NCBI GenBank assembly: GCA_022575985.1
Contig: JAKSXM010000123.1
Span: 310,001 to 374,000, forward strand
DNA: 64,000 nucleotides
Direction: 5' to 3'
Source: Anagrus nilaparvatae
Lineage: Eukaryota > Arthropoda > Insecta > Hymenoptera > Mymaridae
Part shown: positions 39,301-50,774 of the stretch, piece after piece
Position numbering within the stretch: position 1 is the stretch's first letter
Layout: each line of letters opens with the position of its first letter
Position numbers and translations under genes: made by a program
The notes under the pieces: model-generated
The model's database searches: none
Seen by the model: only the letters and a program-made list of their open reading frames with translations
What the model was told of the DNA's origin: nothing

Positions 39301-40995
39301 GAAATAAACGGAGAATATCGGGGGAGTTTTTTCAATAAATTTAAGTCTTCTATAACAAAAGATTTCAATTCGGTTTCCCAGATTATAAATTTTTTTGGAA
39401 ATTTATGGAAAATCCGGTTATTAAATATTATCCGGATCCTAAATAAATTCAAGAAGTCAAGTCAAAGTCAACTTGCGTTTTTTCAAGCTTCCTACAGGGT
39501 ATATGCTATTAGCATATCAATTTTCACAGCACCGCATGTATCTAGCATAATCCACTATATGTTTTCCAGATATATCATGGCGGATGCTTCACTTCCCAAC
39601 ACTTTTACAATATTTTTTTACAATGATTTATTAAACTTCCGTAAACATTAAATATCTAACGCATAAACAGCAAATTATTAAGCAAAATTAAATTTAAAAA
39701 AGCAATACCAATTTTAGATCTTCTAATCTGATTCTAACACTGTCGACCATATCTAATCGTTCAGAGTTGCTTCTTGAACTAGGGTAAAGTGATGCCCGAA
39801 ATCCACTACATACTTTTTGAATTCGATTTTTCAGTTGCTCACCTTGGAAAAATACGATAAAGGCAGTTTTGTAAATTTTATTTCCCTGGAAAATAAAAAA
39901 ATCAATTAAATATAATAAATCAAATAAAATTATTTCGTAATTTCATTCAAGTGGTCACAATTTGATAAAATCAGATTGATCTGATAAAATTCAGACACCT
40001 AAAATTTATGCTTAATCATAATATGCATAAAAATTGTTTTATTATTTTGTTATCACCACGATAGGGAGTTATCATAACATATTTCCGACTTACTGTGCTT
40101 GGATCCTTTAATGGTTCATCCAATTCGGCTTGTCTAAAGTAAACGTTATGACGTGATATTCTCCACAGCATTCTTTCAAAAGCTGGTACGCGTTCTCGAT
40201 TGACAACTCCAGCGACAAAACTATTTATAAAAGATTAAATTTGTCAATAAATTATATAATATGAAATAATGTTAATAAAAATTTACTTACTCAAGTTGTC
40301 CTCGCACAGATGGTCGTGGTTGATTTTCCTCGTTTGCCAATGTCCTGCTCATGGAGTCATTAACTTCTTCCTGTTATTAGGTATAAATAAATGACTTATT
40401 ATTTTTTAACAAAGGATCTGTAAAAATAAAAATTTACTTACATCTGAAAAAAAAATTTGCGTTTTTTCAAGAACTTGACGAAGTTCCATGAGCTCTAAAA
40501 AGTTAGTATTCAAATTTTGCTCATTTTGACTTAATTCCATTATTTCACTTTCTGTTTTTTCAATTTGACTCTATAAAACAAAATAAATTTACTATTTATC
40601 TTACTTATTTTGTGATATTGAATTAAATTAATCACCTCAAGATCTATCATTTCTCTTGGATTAGGAGCTCTTGGTGGATCATTTAAATTAATCTGTATAT
40701 GAACTCCATCTTTTTTAACTTCTCCCTCAATATATCTCAATTTTCTTTCCATTTCATCACATCTTCTAACTTCACTAACAAATTTTCTTTGAAAATAATT
40801 AACTTCAGCATTTAGCTAAAAAAATTATTTATATATAATTTTATAATTTTAGAGATAAATAAATAAAACGACGCTTACATCACGAAATTGAGCTGTCCCA
40901 GTTTCACCAAGCTCTGATATTGAAAGATATGCTGCTTCTGGTTGTACAAATAATTGGCATAATGCCATTTCTTCACTTCTGAATAAAGCACCCAT
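36342..40995 (-). CDS. V-type proton ATPase 116 kDa subunit a, complete
   Basis: Membrane Vo-sector subunit that forms the proton half-channels against the c-ring and links to V1, acidifying endosomes or energising epithelia. Thirteen coding exons on the minus strand: 40995-40879, 40815-40636, 40570-40442, 40370-40291, 40220-40094, 39885-39709, 38783-38571, 38491-38278, 38205-37761, 37636-37509, 37441-37209, 36897-36506, 36441-36342. All borders are GT-AG and the phases sum to 844 residues plus stop, the usual length. The N-terminal cytosolic half begins [10 protein letters not shown] and includes [14 protein letters not shown] and [13 protein letters not shown]. The membrane half contains [35 protein letters not shown] carries Arg743, equivalent to the essential yeast Arg735. 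The end is [18 protein letters not shown]. An acceptor TTTACAG at 41042 lies upstream of the ATG in the same exon, so a leader intron exists. The last residues are divergent ([12 protein letters not shown]). Several paralogues exist in insects; which one this is cannot be settled here. Confidence 0.97.
38992..39250. mobile_element. Foldback inside intron 6 of the V-ATPase a gene
   Basis: Left arm ttttttggtaattttcaacg ... cttctggttg and right arm caaccagaag ... attgaaaattaccaaaaaa are complementary over about 80 bp around a 100-bp centre. It sits in the longest intron (38784-39708), both strands AT-rich. A 143-codon plus-strand frame starting at 39220 overlaps its right arm and has no recognisable homology. 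Confidence 0.7.
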
Positions 40996-43364
40996 TTTTA
41001 AAGGATGTTTATTCTTTAACTAATCTTCAAAATTTAATAATCTGTAAAAATTAAATTTAAAAAAATTTTTTGAAAAATAATAATTCAAAAACTTTCATAA
41101 TTTTTAATATAAACTTTATTGAAGTATTTAAAATATTTAATTAAAACCAAGATTAAAACTTATCATATACAATAAAATAAATAATAAATTATTATCTTGT
41201 TAAAAATTTATTATCAAAAAAAAAAGTAGTGTGTATTTACTTGGTATTTCTTGTAAATAATTCTACGAGGTGAATTTTTTTATTGCTCTATGATAGTATT
41301 TATTTATATTCATGAAAATTCAGAGTAAATTAAAATTAATGTAATTTTTATGGTGACTAATTTTTTAGATTACTGTAATAAATTCATTTTTTATCTATGA
41401 TAATTAAAGACAAATTTTTTTATGGATTATAGGTAATTCATTTGAAACATTAATATATTTTATTTCTTAGAGGCTATGGAACTTCGAATTTATTGGTCAC
41501 TGTGCAGTTAATAAGGATAAGATTTCTTACTACTGACGTAAAATTGTATGCAATTCTTGGTCAAAAATAGAATACCCTGGATTGCAAGGAAATGGAATGG
41601 AAATTTATGTGTGATATTGGCCATTATCATTTTTCATATTCAGAGTTATCTAATGAAACCATGTAAAAGGCATGCTTTTCAAAAATTGTGAAAATTGAAA
41701 AAAAAAACAAATAAACAAACTAATTAGCTGTTTTTGGGTTACATTTATTACCAAAATAACAAAATAAAGATATTTTTGTACAAGGAAATTCAGTTTTCAT
41801 AAGATCCTTGATAAAGTTATACTGGAGTTAACTGAGCTATGGACTCTTTCCATGCAAACATAATAAAAAGAAGAAACTTATTTTAGTTTCATTGACATTT
41901 GTAGGGATTTTCCCCGTACAGGGTTTTTACCTGATTTTTAATATTAAATATCTTTAACTTTTTAGGAGAGTATCGTGGGTGTCTTTTAAATATGTTAAAG
42001 TCATCCGTATCTATAGATTGTAATTTGGTTTTCCAAAGGTAATCTGCTTTTCTTTTATATTAAATTTACGGCATAAAATTGTGTTTTATTTAAAAAAAAA
42101 CCATACATTTAACCAATATAATGCAAAATTCAAACTCCATGTTTTGTCTCATGGTTAAGACATTCATTTCAAAATGAAACAAAAAAAATGAAATTTTCTA
42201 GAAACTTCTATTTAAAAAAAGATTGAAAATAATTTTTTAATCTTAAATAATAAAAATTTTTTCTATCAATTTTGAACGGTGGGATAGCTTTCATTCTTAA
42301 ATTAAATCCTGGAAATACGTACAATTTTAAGCATAAAAATACAAGAACTCAGAAAGGTTAAAATCGATCAATTTTTACAAAGTGATATAGTAAAGACCAA
42401 TTTAAGATCTCGAAAACTTATTTTTCGAAGACCGAAGGAAAAAATATGTCCTTGTTCCTTACTAAGAAAGAATGGAATTTTCAGAAGACAGTCCCGACAG
42501 GTTATATAATTTGTTAAAGTGTAAAATACCAAAAAATATTCTTTGCTAATACCATGCCAGCTAACTGCATAGTAAAAGTTACTTAGAAGCCAGCAGTATG
42601 CTTAATCCCCAAATTAAAACAGAAAGTTTAAACTTTATAGAAACGTTCTATAACTTTAAAATACTGAAATATTACTGCTGCTTATTTATCTCAAATATTA
42701 TGGGTTTTCCAAAGATTTATAGGTCAGTTTTATTAAGGTTTCTCAAATATCTTACAAAGGAACGCGAGCAATTGTTTTTCCATATTCTTCGTAAAAATTG
42801 TATTTCCAGGATTTAATTTGAGAATAAAAGCTATCTGAATGTTCATAATAATTATTGACCATGTTTATAATGATGCCGAGATTTGCTAGTCATAAAAATT
42901 TTGGAAAATAAAGTTTTCACAATATCAAAATGATTAGAGTTAACAATTTTTGCATTAAAGCATTCAGGAATTATTTTCTTCTATTAAAAGTAAAATATTT
43001 TTGGCTTGAAGTTTTTCCATGACATTATTTTTTCTAACGTTCCAGATTTCAATGACATTATTTTTCTTTAAAAAAATTTTTTCTTTCAGTCTACCTGTAT
43101 ACTTTAGATTTGTAATTAATAATTATTTTATTTTATATAGATAACCACAGATAATTATAATCTCCCTTATTAATAAAGTAATTTTAAAATGATTATTTTT
43201 TATCTTTCTTGAAAAAAAAATATATATTTACGTGTATTTATATTATTTTATTATTTATTTACTTTTATATACGTAAAAAATTTTGAATTAAAAAAAAACT
43301 TCAAATCATTTTGTTTGAATGTATAATCTAAATTATTTTATAATACTGTTATCTTTATTTAAAT

Positions 43365-43421
43365 GACGAAAGCTACGCCACCTTTAATGCTTATTCTAGA
43401 GGAGTTAGCGTAGTTTTCGGT
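43365..43421. repeat. Short hairpin
   Basis: Arms cgaaagctacgcc and gcgtagttttcgg around a 25-bp loop. GC-richer than its surroundings. Could be a minimal palindromic element or a regulatory or structural RNA signal; nothing decides. Confidence 0.5.
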
Positions 43422-44269
43422 AATAGCGTTATTTTATGCTAAATAATTTTTAATTTTGGTAAACTTGGATCCAGGGTTACTATGATATTTATTTAATTTA
43501 ACAATTTCTTAATTGAAATTATTTGAAGATTTTATGTTTCATTAAATTTTATTGCATTATATTTCAATAAAAGGTGTATCAAATATCTAAAATATTTTTG
43601 GACTCGAAGTTATACGATTAATTTTACAACATTAATTATGGCATAATATCTTCAAAGGAGATTTATTAAAATAATATAATTTTTTTTAATTACCAATATT
43701 ATAAACTAGCATAAAATTATTTCAAATAAAAAATTATGAATAAATTTTAAATTTTACTCATACTTACAAAAGCTTGAATTATAAATTTTAAAAATATGAA
43801 TAATATTTTTACACTCAAAATTCACATGACATTACTATAACTAATTAAATTAAAACATCGTTAAAAAAAAAAAAAAAAAAAATGAATGAATAAAAAGTAA
43901 AAATAATAATGGTAATCACTGTTGATTAAAAATTTAATACTGAGACATTATAGAAATACTACAAAGTTTTGTATCTTAAAAAAGATAACAAATTTAATCC
44001 CTACTTTTTTTTTTAAGTGTAGATAAATATTTATTGAATCATATCGAAATATCTCTGCTTTCATTTTTTTGGTTTACGTAATTTAATGAAGTACAAAATC
44101 TAATTTATACAAGTTTTCAAATTTTCTTGATTTTATTTTACATTTTCATTTAATTTAGTTGATTTTTTAATATTATAATTTTGTTAGATTTTTCAGTGAT
44201 AAATATTTGGATTACTCTACGGAAGCTCATATTAAAGTTATTTTTCAAATATGTATATTGTATATGGAG

Positions 44270-44475
44270 GGTGTGGTTCTGGAAATACTGCGGAGTCCTG
44301 AAAACTAAGACAAAGTAACAGAGTACGTCAGAGTCTCCCGGTTGATGAAAAAAAGGAGGGCTTTCCAACGTAGAGAGCTCCCCGTCCCTAGGTAGGGGGA
44401 AGGCAGCGGCCAGTTGCTTAGACTGTGCGTCCCAAACCGAAGTTATACCTGAAAAGTGAGTTCTGGTTTGGGATA
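44270..44475. other. GC-rich island of unknown nature
   Basis: About 200 bp with roughly balanced base composition inside DNA that is about 75% A+T. Ends with a hairpin (cccaaacc at 44431, ggtttggg at 44465) and contains ccgtccctaggtaggggga. No open frame or tRNA fold was found. It may be a transposon fragment or an RNA gene remnant. Confidence 0.4.
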
Positions 44476-45539
44476 TAAAGTGCAGGGGCGTATAAAGTAT
44501 ATTTTTTATATAAAAAATAAGCTTCTATGTTCCTTTTTTAGCTCCTATGGTTCAATTTTTGATTTTAGGCAGCGATTTTCGTCTTTCAGCTATTTAAAAA
44601 AAAAATTTTTTTTTTTAGGTATTTTAAATTTCCTCCCAAGTCATGTGATAAAAAATCTGACCAAAAATTTGAATTACGTCTGAAATTTTATGCAAGGATA
44701 TAACTACTATATAACTTTATTTTTAAAATTTTAAAAATAACTTAAATTTTTTATTGTCTCTATTTATCGTTCACATTTTTCAAATATTTATTAATGATGG
44801 ATTATATAGCGATGAATACTAGAACAAATTAATTGTACCCAAACAACTTTGCCTTCTTTCTTTGTTGTACGTGGAAGCTTTTAAATAACCTCTCATTTTT
44901 TTATTATATCGTACCAGACCTCGAAAACATAAAAGTAAACCATAGTGTCCATTAATAAATGTATAAAATTAATAAATGTACTCTATTCTCGTTTCTTTTG
45001 CTTAGTAATACTATTTGAGCAACCCGTAAAATAGTATCTAATATTAAGTCTGTTCTTTTTGCCCCAGATCATGGCCCAGAAGTTACTTATTTCCTTTTAT
45101 GGTATACCTTAATTATAATTAAGAGAGGATAAAAAATTGAACCCCAAATTACCATAAAAAGAAAAAAGTAGTTAACTCTGACCAGTAAAAAAAATGTACA
45201 CAATATTACTACAGTTTTTTTTCAAATTCGTTCCTTGAAAATTGGGACCCCAAAAACGAAAAAGTGGATTTTTCTCTTAAAAATCGTGGTAAAATCTTAA
45301 AATAAATTGTCAATTCGGGTTGCGCAGGGAAAATTACTGGATAATACATCTTTGAAATTAGTTTATAATAGCATTTGAGCCTGCTAGAAATCCCCTAAAG
45401 GCTCAAAGGTTTTATAGGTATAAAAATATTTTATGCAAGCTTCAAGATTCCAAAAATTCTTTCATATTCTTCTTTATTACTTGTTTTCTAAATAAAATAT
45501 GATAATTTAAGTCAGAGTCCTAATTTAAGGTTTTATAAT

Positions 45540-46023
45540 AACTAGTATTTTCATAGAAATAAATTAGGTACTACGTCCAAAAAAAAAAAAAAATTGTTGT
45601 TTTTTGTATTTTTTCGTCAAAAAAATTTTGGGAAAAAAATTTTCAAAAAATTAAGTATCAGATTCGAGATATTGAGTAAAAACCATAATTTCAAATATAA
45701 GTACTTTCGTGGAAATAAATGAGGTATTACATTCTAATTAAAAAAAAAAAAGTACCTCGAGATTTTTTGATAAAAAAATTAAAAAAAAAAAAATTAGGTC
45801 TTAACTCCATAATGTTTGTGAAATATCACTAATTACATACATACACACACAGATATATACACACACACACACACACCTCACTCACTCACTCACACACACA
45901 TACATACTTTTTTTAAAAAACGGTTTTTTAGCTTCCTGGGGTCTCAAAACGTACGTGCTTATATGCCAAAAAATCAAAAATCGAAATTTGACCTATCACA
46001 ATGGTTCTTCTTTGACGAACCAA
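45540..46023 (-). mobile_element. HINE/helentron-like non-autonomous element, minus orientation, partial
   Basis: Read on the minus strand it starts with the broken palindrome near 46023 (ttcgtcaaagaagaaccattgtg). It continues through the block with ggcatataagcacgt, an interrupted (GT)n tract, and then 157-bp-type monomers (aggtattacat..., aggtactacgtcc...). Same order as 49938-50525 and 62349-64000. The 3' hairpin end is not found, so it appears truncated. The helentron-like label rests on the layout only. Confidence 0.6.
45842..45907. repeat. (CA)n-type compound microsatellite
   Basis: Alternating ca with ctca and gata interruptions. It is the internal microsatellite of the surrounding element. 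Confidence 0.85.
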
Positions 46024-46084
46024 AAACAAAGATAAAATTGAAGCAGTAAAAAAAAATAAAATATCGAAAATCGTAAAACCACGT

Positions 46085-46300
46085 CCTAATGTGATCATTT
46101 TACAGAATAAGTGGGTTCACAAGACCAAAAGAGCCCATTGGAATGGAAAAAAAAGGTTAGTCAAGTATTTAAAAGTAACTTTGGACTATGGTTTATTGTA
46201 TAAAAGTGTTAGTGAAAGTTTAAAATCTTTAGTGTCGTGGATTCCGTGGGTGATGAAATTACGTGAGAATCTATCGGGTTACGCAAAAACATCAACATAA
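46085..46300 (+). pseudogene. Ty1/copia retrotransposon pol fragment
   Basis: The translation begins with the start of the copia reverse-transcriptase block (NVIILQNKWVHKTKR; compare the family pattern N-x-W-V/F-x-x-K). It jumps directly to the RNase H-side block (HWNGKKRLVKYLK, TLDYGLLYK) and ends with a degraded form of the ...W-A-G-D...S-T-S-G-Y motif (ENLSGYAKTST). The catalytic YVDD region between them is missing, so most of the reverse transcriptase is deleted. A dead fragment, no LTRs seen. Identification is from conserved motifs recalled from the family. Confidence 0.75.
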
Positions 46301-47099
46301 GTTTTTAAATCCTGACAATTAAAAAGTCAAAAGCAGCAGGCAGATATAGATATATATATATGAAAATGCTAAGCCCAAATGTTTTCGATATAAAACAAAT
46401 GTCACGAATTATTCAATATTTTACATTGGAATAATCGGCAAAATTTTGCAAATTATGTTAACGCGTGATTTTTCAGTGGGAGTGTTAGAAATAGAAAAAG
46501 CACGCTGAGAAGTTTTTTATGGGGATGTGTATATAATATTTTTGTACGATTTCGTGGAATCCTTACTGTATAGAAATACGTATACTGTGATATTATTTGC
46601 TCAAATTATTTAAAAATTACTGGTATTTATAAAAAACACGATTAATGACATTTAATCATTTATTTTTTAGTAACCTGATTTATGCGTAAACATGAATAAT
46701 CAACTTTTTGAAGGTTTAAAAAAAGTAATCTTTTATACTGACGTGATTTATGATAACATAAAATTACGAATGCTAAAAAAAATTCCAAGAAATTTTTCTT
46801 TTCTAGCACAGTAAAAAATAATGAACACTATAGTACTACAAAAATAGTAAATTTACTATAATTTGTAGTAATTTTACTACAATTTGTAGTGAAGTCAAAA
46901 TTATTTATTACTTACATAATATGAACATACTTTCAGCTTAGGGCTAGGTATACCTATTTTAATGCAAAAATGTTGCGCAACTTTACAATACAATTTTCTA
47001 ATTTTATAATTTTTAATTATCAGCTTACTAGATGTTAAGATTAAATGTATTTTACTAAACCTTAACTATTTTGATTCCCTAAACGCGTATTATTATAAG
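46301..47099. other. Non-coding stretch
   Basis: AT-rich. A ttactacaatttgtagt-type short palindromic patch occurs at 46830-46890. No gene seen. Confidence 0.4.
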
Positions 47100-47215
47100 T
47101 AGGGGTGTGCGGTTTCCCGACCCGAAGCTTCGGCTAGGTCCTGGATTTTTTCGGGTCAGGTCGGGTCGGTCTTCGGGTATTCCCGATAAGTTTCCGAGGT
47201 CCAAAGGTACAGTTT
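47100..47215. repeat. CCCGAC/GTCGGG-rich repeat terminus
   Basis: GC-rich start (ggggtgtgcggtttcccgac) followed by repeated gtcggg and tcgggt words in both orientations and an aagctt-centred palindrome. It resembles the subterminal repeats of some insect DNA transposons. The other end of such an element was not located. Confidence 0.5.
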
Positions 47216-47602
47216 TTTCAACTTAAATTTCCCTGGCATTATGATTACATGAATTTTATGCCGGGAATTTTTCGTTCACGTTTAAAAAATATGAAAAATA
47301 GTAAAAAAAAAGCTTACTAGCAAAAAATTATAATTTTTATTACCTATAAGTAATTATTAATTTTTTCATGTAAATTAAATAAGGAAATAAATAATTTGCA
47401 CTCTTTTTTAACATTTATACTTAATATACTTACTATTTTAAATCTGTAATTTTCTTAAAAAATAGTTATTGATCCCAATTCTTATTTTTACAAAAATAAT
47501 AATAAAAAATCAATTAATTTATATTCAAGATACTATTTTTCTTAGTACTGATACTTGACTTAACTTAAAAAATAATTATACAAAAAGTGTGTGAACAAAA
47601 AA

Positions 47603-47756
47603 AAAACAACCGAGAATTTTCACGGTTATTTTGAAATTGCAATAAAAAAAACAACCGAGAAACTTCACGGGTGTTTTGAAAATGGAAAAAAAGAAAACAA
47701 CCGAAATTCTTCACGGGTGTTTTGAAAATGGAATTAAAAAAAAACAACCGAGATCT
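47603..47756 (+). repeat. 46-bp tandem repeat, about 3.5 copies
   Basis: Unit starts acaaccgag at 47606, 47651, 47697 and 47744 (period 45-47) and includes tcacgggtgttttgaaa. The minus-strand 60-codon frame here is a by-product. Confidence 0.85.
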
Positions 47757-47831
47757 TATATCAATATCTATGAGTAATTATTTATTTTTTCATGTAAATC
47801 AAACAAGGAAATAAATAATTTGCACTCTTTT

Positions 47832-47877
47832 TATCCTATCCTATAACATTTATCCTATCCTATCCTATCCTATAATA
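47832..47877 (+). repeat. (CCTAT)n microsatellite
   Basis: Repeated tcctatcctat words; a second shorter run is at 48588-48602. The runs sit at junctions of the larger tandem unit, like tails. They are not the insect telomeric CCTAA repeat. Confidence 0.85.
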
Positions 47878-47924
47878 AATAAATCTTTAATTATGTTTGC
47901 ACGTTTGTATGTCCCAACGCGATA

Positions 47925-48830
47925 AACGAGAACACGATAAAAGCTACAGATATCGGGTTTACGGCAAAAGACGGCAAGTATTGCGAGTCAAAACATAGGC
48001 TAGGTTTTATTTCGATTGATAACAACAAAAAAATTTTATGTTGAAAAAACTGAACTTCCAAGAAAAAAATTTTTATTAAATTTAAAAAAAAAACCAAAAA
48101 TTCTGAAAACCAAGAAAAAATTTTTTTTTTATCAAAATGAATTTTATTCGACTCGGGCATATTTTTTACGTATCCACCTAAATTTTCAAGATAATCGCTT
48201 CAATCTGTCAAAAGTTACAATAATTTTTCGAAAATTATAAAAGTTTAAAAATTATAAATGTGATGAAAGTTAGAGATGCGGGGTTTACGGCAAAATATAG
48301 TAAAAATTACCGGTCACAACATAGGCTAGATTTCGTTTCGATTGATAACGTCAAAAAATTTTTATGTTGAAAAAACTGGATTTCCAAGGATCAAATTTTT
48401 ATCAAATTAAAAAAAAATAAAAAAACTAATAAAATGAAAACCGAGAAAAAACTTATTTATCAAAAAGAATTTCATTAGATTCGGGTATATTTTTTACAAT
48501 TCCACCTAAATTTTCAAGGCGATCGGTTCGATCTGTCAAAAGTTACAATAATTTTTCGAAAATTATAAAAGTTTAGGACTAATCCTATCCTATCCTATAT
48601 AATTTTGTATATTTGTTTGTTTGTTCGAAATGGATAAACTAGAACGCGATAAAAGTTAGAGACGCGGGGTTTACGGCAAAGGTTAGCAAAAATTACTGGT
48701 CAAAACATAGGCTAGGTTTCGTTTCGATTGATAACGACAAAAAATTTATATGTTGAAAAAACTGAATTTCCAAGGATCAAATTTTTATCAAATTTAAAAA
48801 AAAAACCTAAAAAACTGAAAACTGAGGAGT
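47925..48830 (+). repeat. Large tandem repeat, period about 326-386 bp, three copies
   Basis: The landmark gggtttacggcaaa recurs at 47955, 48281 and 48667. Each copy then has catagg-ctag, cgattgataac and tatgttgaaaaaactg blocks. The first two copies end tttcgaaaattataaaagtt, and the second ends in a (CCTAT)n run. The 3' part of the same unit recurs at 58080-58210 and, reversed, at 57180-57260. The three copies are alike but not identical. Non-coding. Confidence 0.85.
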
Positions 48831-48874
48831 AGTTTCGACTAATTTAACGGTGAAGAGTTACGTTTTAATTAAAA

Positions 48875-49215
48875 AGAGATCAATTTTTGTGATCAGCGAC
48901 CCAAAAATCCCTATTAGATCGAATCTTGGAGGGCTAGAACGAAAGTAGCGAAAACACCCCTATTAGGGGTAGTTTTGGCCACTTTGAGGGTGAGGGGGTA
49001 ATTTTTCATAGTTATAACTTCAATATTCGTGATCAGCGACCCCAAAAACCCTTATTAGACCAAATCTTGGAGGGCTAGAGCAAAAGTTACAAAAAAACCC
49101 CTTTTAGGGGTAGTTTTGGCTAATTTAAGGGTCAAGCCCCAATTTCTGATAGAAATAACCCCGATTTTCGTGTTCAGCGACCCAAAAAACCTATAGTAGA
49201 CCAAATCTGGTGGCG
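48875..49215 (+). repeat. 141-bp minisatellite, 2.3 copies
   Basis: The landmark gatcagcgacc begins at 48891, 49031 and (as gttcagcgac) 49172. The unit contains aatcttggagggctagag and taggggtagttttgg. GC content is higher than the surroundings. Frames across it are not conserved between copies. Confidence 0.85.
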
Positions 49216-49473
49216 GCCACAAATAATACCACCCCCCCGTGATTTGACAGGAGTAAAAAAGGGACAATGCAGAATGATTAAACTGCTGAAAAAGGTAAAA
49301 GGATACTTATTTGGTCAGAATGTGCAAGAATCAAATTATATACTGATCATCGAAGAATCTTTATTTTATCAATAAAAGAGAAAGTTTATACGATAATTCA
49401 AGTCCAAAACTCATTATATTTATGAATTCGATTAGATTTCAAAGGATTTCATAACAGATCAGAAACTAAATCT

Positions 49474-49795
49474 CTATGAATTGCCTCTCCTACGTATTCT
49501 GGTTGAAGTCGAGTCAAATGCTGAAACTCGAAGCCCATCATTCAATTTTCTGAAGGTAAAACTTTCCATTAAAGGCTTCGGTAATAATAATTCTACTTCT
49601 ACATCGATAAGGTTGTGACTTAAATTAAGTCACAACCTTAATATGTGAAAGGTAGGTATTAAGTTGTTAAAGGACACAATTTTATCATTCTTGTCAACAA
49701 GCATGATATCAATCCATGTCTTAGGTTCATATGAACCTGCAGGGCGATTAGTTGCATTATGCTGTACAACCTGGAATGATAATTCATCAGCTATA
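49474..49795 (-). pseudogene. Non-LTR retrotransposon (LINE) endonuclease-region remnant
   Basis: The minus-strand translation gives ADELSFQVVQHNATNRPAG, then EPKTWIDIMLVDKND, typical of the end of LINE apurinic-like endonucleases (TWID block). It continues with SHNLIDVEVEL and SFTFRKLNDG, which match the S-D-H-x-L-I and F-x-x-R-x-x-x layout after it. An in-frame TGA lies between the two parts, within a perfect 33-bp palindrome at 49608-49640, and a TAG ends it at 49474. No reverse transcriptase follows downstream. Family assignment is from recalled motifs. Confidence 0.7.
49608..49640. repeat. Perfect 33-bp palindrome within the LINE remnant
   Basis: Two 16-bp arms (taaggttgtgacttaa and its complement) around one central base. 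It interrupts the reading frame just before SHNLID. Confidence 0.9.
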
Positions 49796-49937
49796 TATTA
49801 AAAAATATGAAAATTACTCATTATAATTATGCATAAACGTACATGTTGGTGCAAGAAAATTATGGGACGTAATTTTTTTTAATTCAATTTTAATTTTGAT
49901 CGTCGTGTAAAGGCTTAAAAACATTTTAGTATAAATA

Positions 49938-50525
49938 TTGGTTCCTCAATGAGGAACCATTGTGATAGGTCAATTTTTGATTTTTTGGCATATAAGCACG
50001 TTTTGGGACCCCAGGAAGCTAAAAAACCTGTTTTTAAAAAAAGTCTGTATGTGTGTGTGTGTGTGTAATCGGTGATATTTCACAAACATTATGGAATTAT
50101 GGCCTAATTTTTTTTTCAAAAATTTTTTCACCAAAAAAGCTCGAGGTACTTTTTTTTTTTTTAATTAGGATGTAATACCTCATTTATTTCCACGAAAGTA
50201 CTTGTATTTGAAAGTATGGTTTTTACTTGATATCTCGAATCTGATAATTAATTATTTGAAAATTTTTTTCTCAAAAATTTCGTCACAAAATATACAAAAA
50301 ACACCAAATTTTTTTTTCTTTTTGGACGTAATACCTAATTTATTTATATGAGAGAAATAGTTTTAGATAGTTCGTTTATAGTAATTTTTTGGATCTGATA
50401 CCGAATTTTTCCAAAATTTTTTGGAATTTGCATGGTTGTAATCGGTGATATCTGTGGCATATTGAAGTATTTAGCTCATTGTTTGATGAACCTTAGTGCC
50501 AGCTAGTTGGCAGGGTATTTTTAAC
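49938..50525 (+). mobile_element. HINE/helentron-like non-autonomous element, full-length candidate
   Basis: Starts with the palindrome ttggttcctcaatgaggaac. The ggcatataagcacgtttt block, (GT)n at 50050-50066 and monomer units (gatgtaatacctcattta, gacgtaatacctaattta) follow. It ends with hairpin tgcca-gctagt-tggca (50497-50512) and gggtattttta. The same 3' end occurs at 61596 and, reversed, at 51448. No open frame. Palindromic 5' end, internal microsatellite, tandem monomers and terminal hairpin resemble DINE-1/HINE elements; no Rep/helicase is present. Confidence 0.65.
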
Positions 50526-50774
50526 TGACTGATGATTTTCGCGTTGACATAATTTGCTTTATGTAATTTTGAAAATTCATAAAATTAGCTGTTTGCTGTT
50601 TTAAGTTATAAAATTTTTTGGAATTTTGAGTTGATAGCCAAAAATAACGTACAGTGTTGTAATTTACTTTGAGCAAACATGGTTCAATTTTAATTATTTT
50701 CTATTTAAATTATAGAAGAATCATTTATGATGTATTTTTTTGGATTAAGATATTGTTACAATTTAATGATGGTA

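Larger units (their letters stand above)
41042..45539. other. Leader intron and upstream region of V-ATPase a, then repeat-rich DNA
   Basis: A donor-like site on the minus strand near 41240 (CAA|GTAAAT) may end a leader exon. Segments around 41950-42060 and 39240-39420 look like diverged copies of one old repeat, sharing a gaatatcggggg/gagtatcgtggg block. A poly(A) run lies at 43863-43881. No other gene is supported. Confidence 0.4.

Noticed and set aside
39220..39651. 143-codon plus-strand frame
   Set aside because: Lies inside intron 6 of the V-ATPase gene, overlaps a foldback arm, and has no recognisable domain.
47832..47877. Telomere-like repeat
   Set aside because: The unit is CCTAT, not the insect CCTAA/TTAGG repeat, and the runs are short and tied to a tandem unit.
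47603..49215. CRISPR-like arrays of regular repeats
   Set aside because: Units are contiguous tandem repeats without unique spacers, in a eukaryotic genome with spliced genes.
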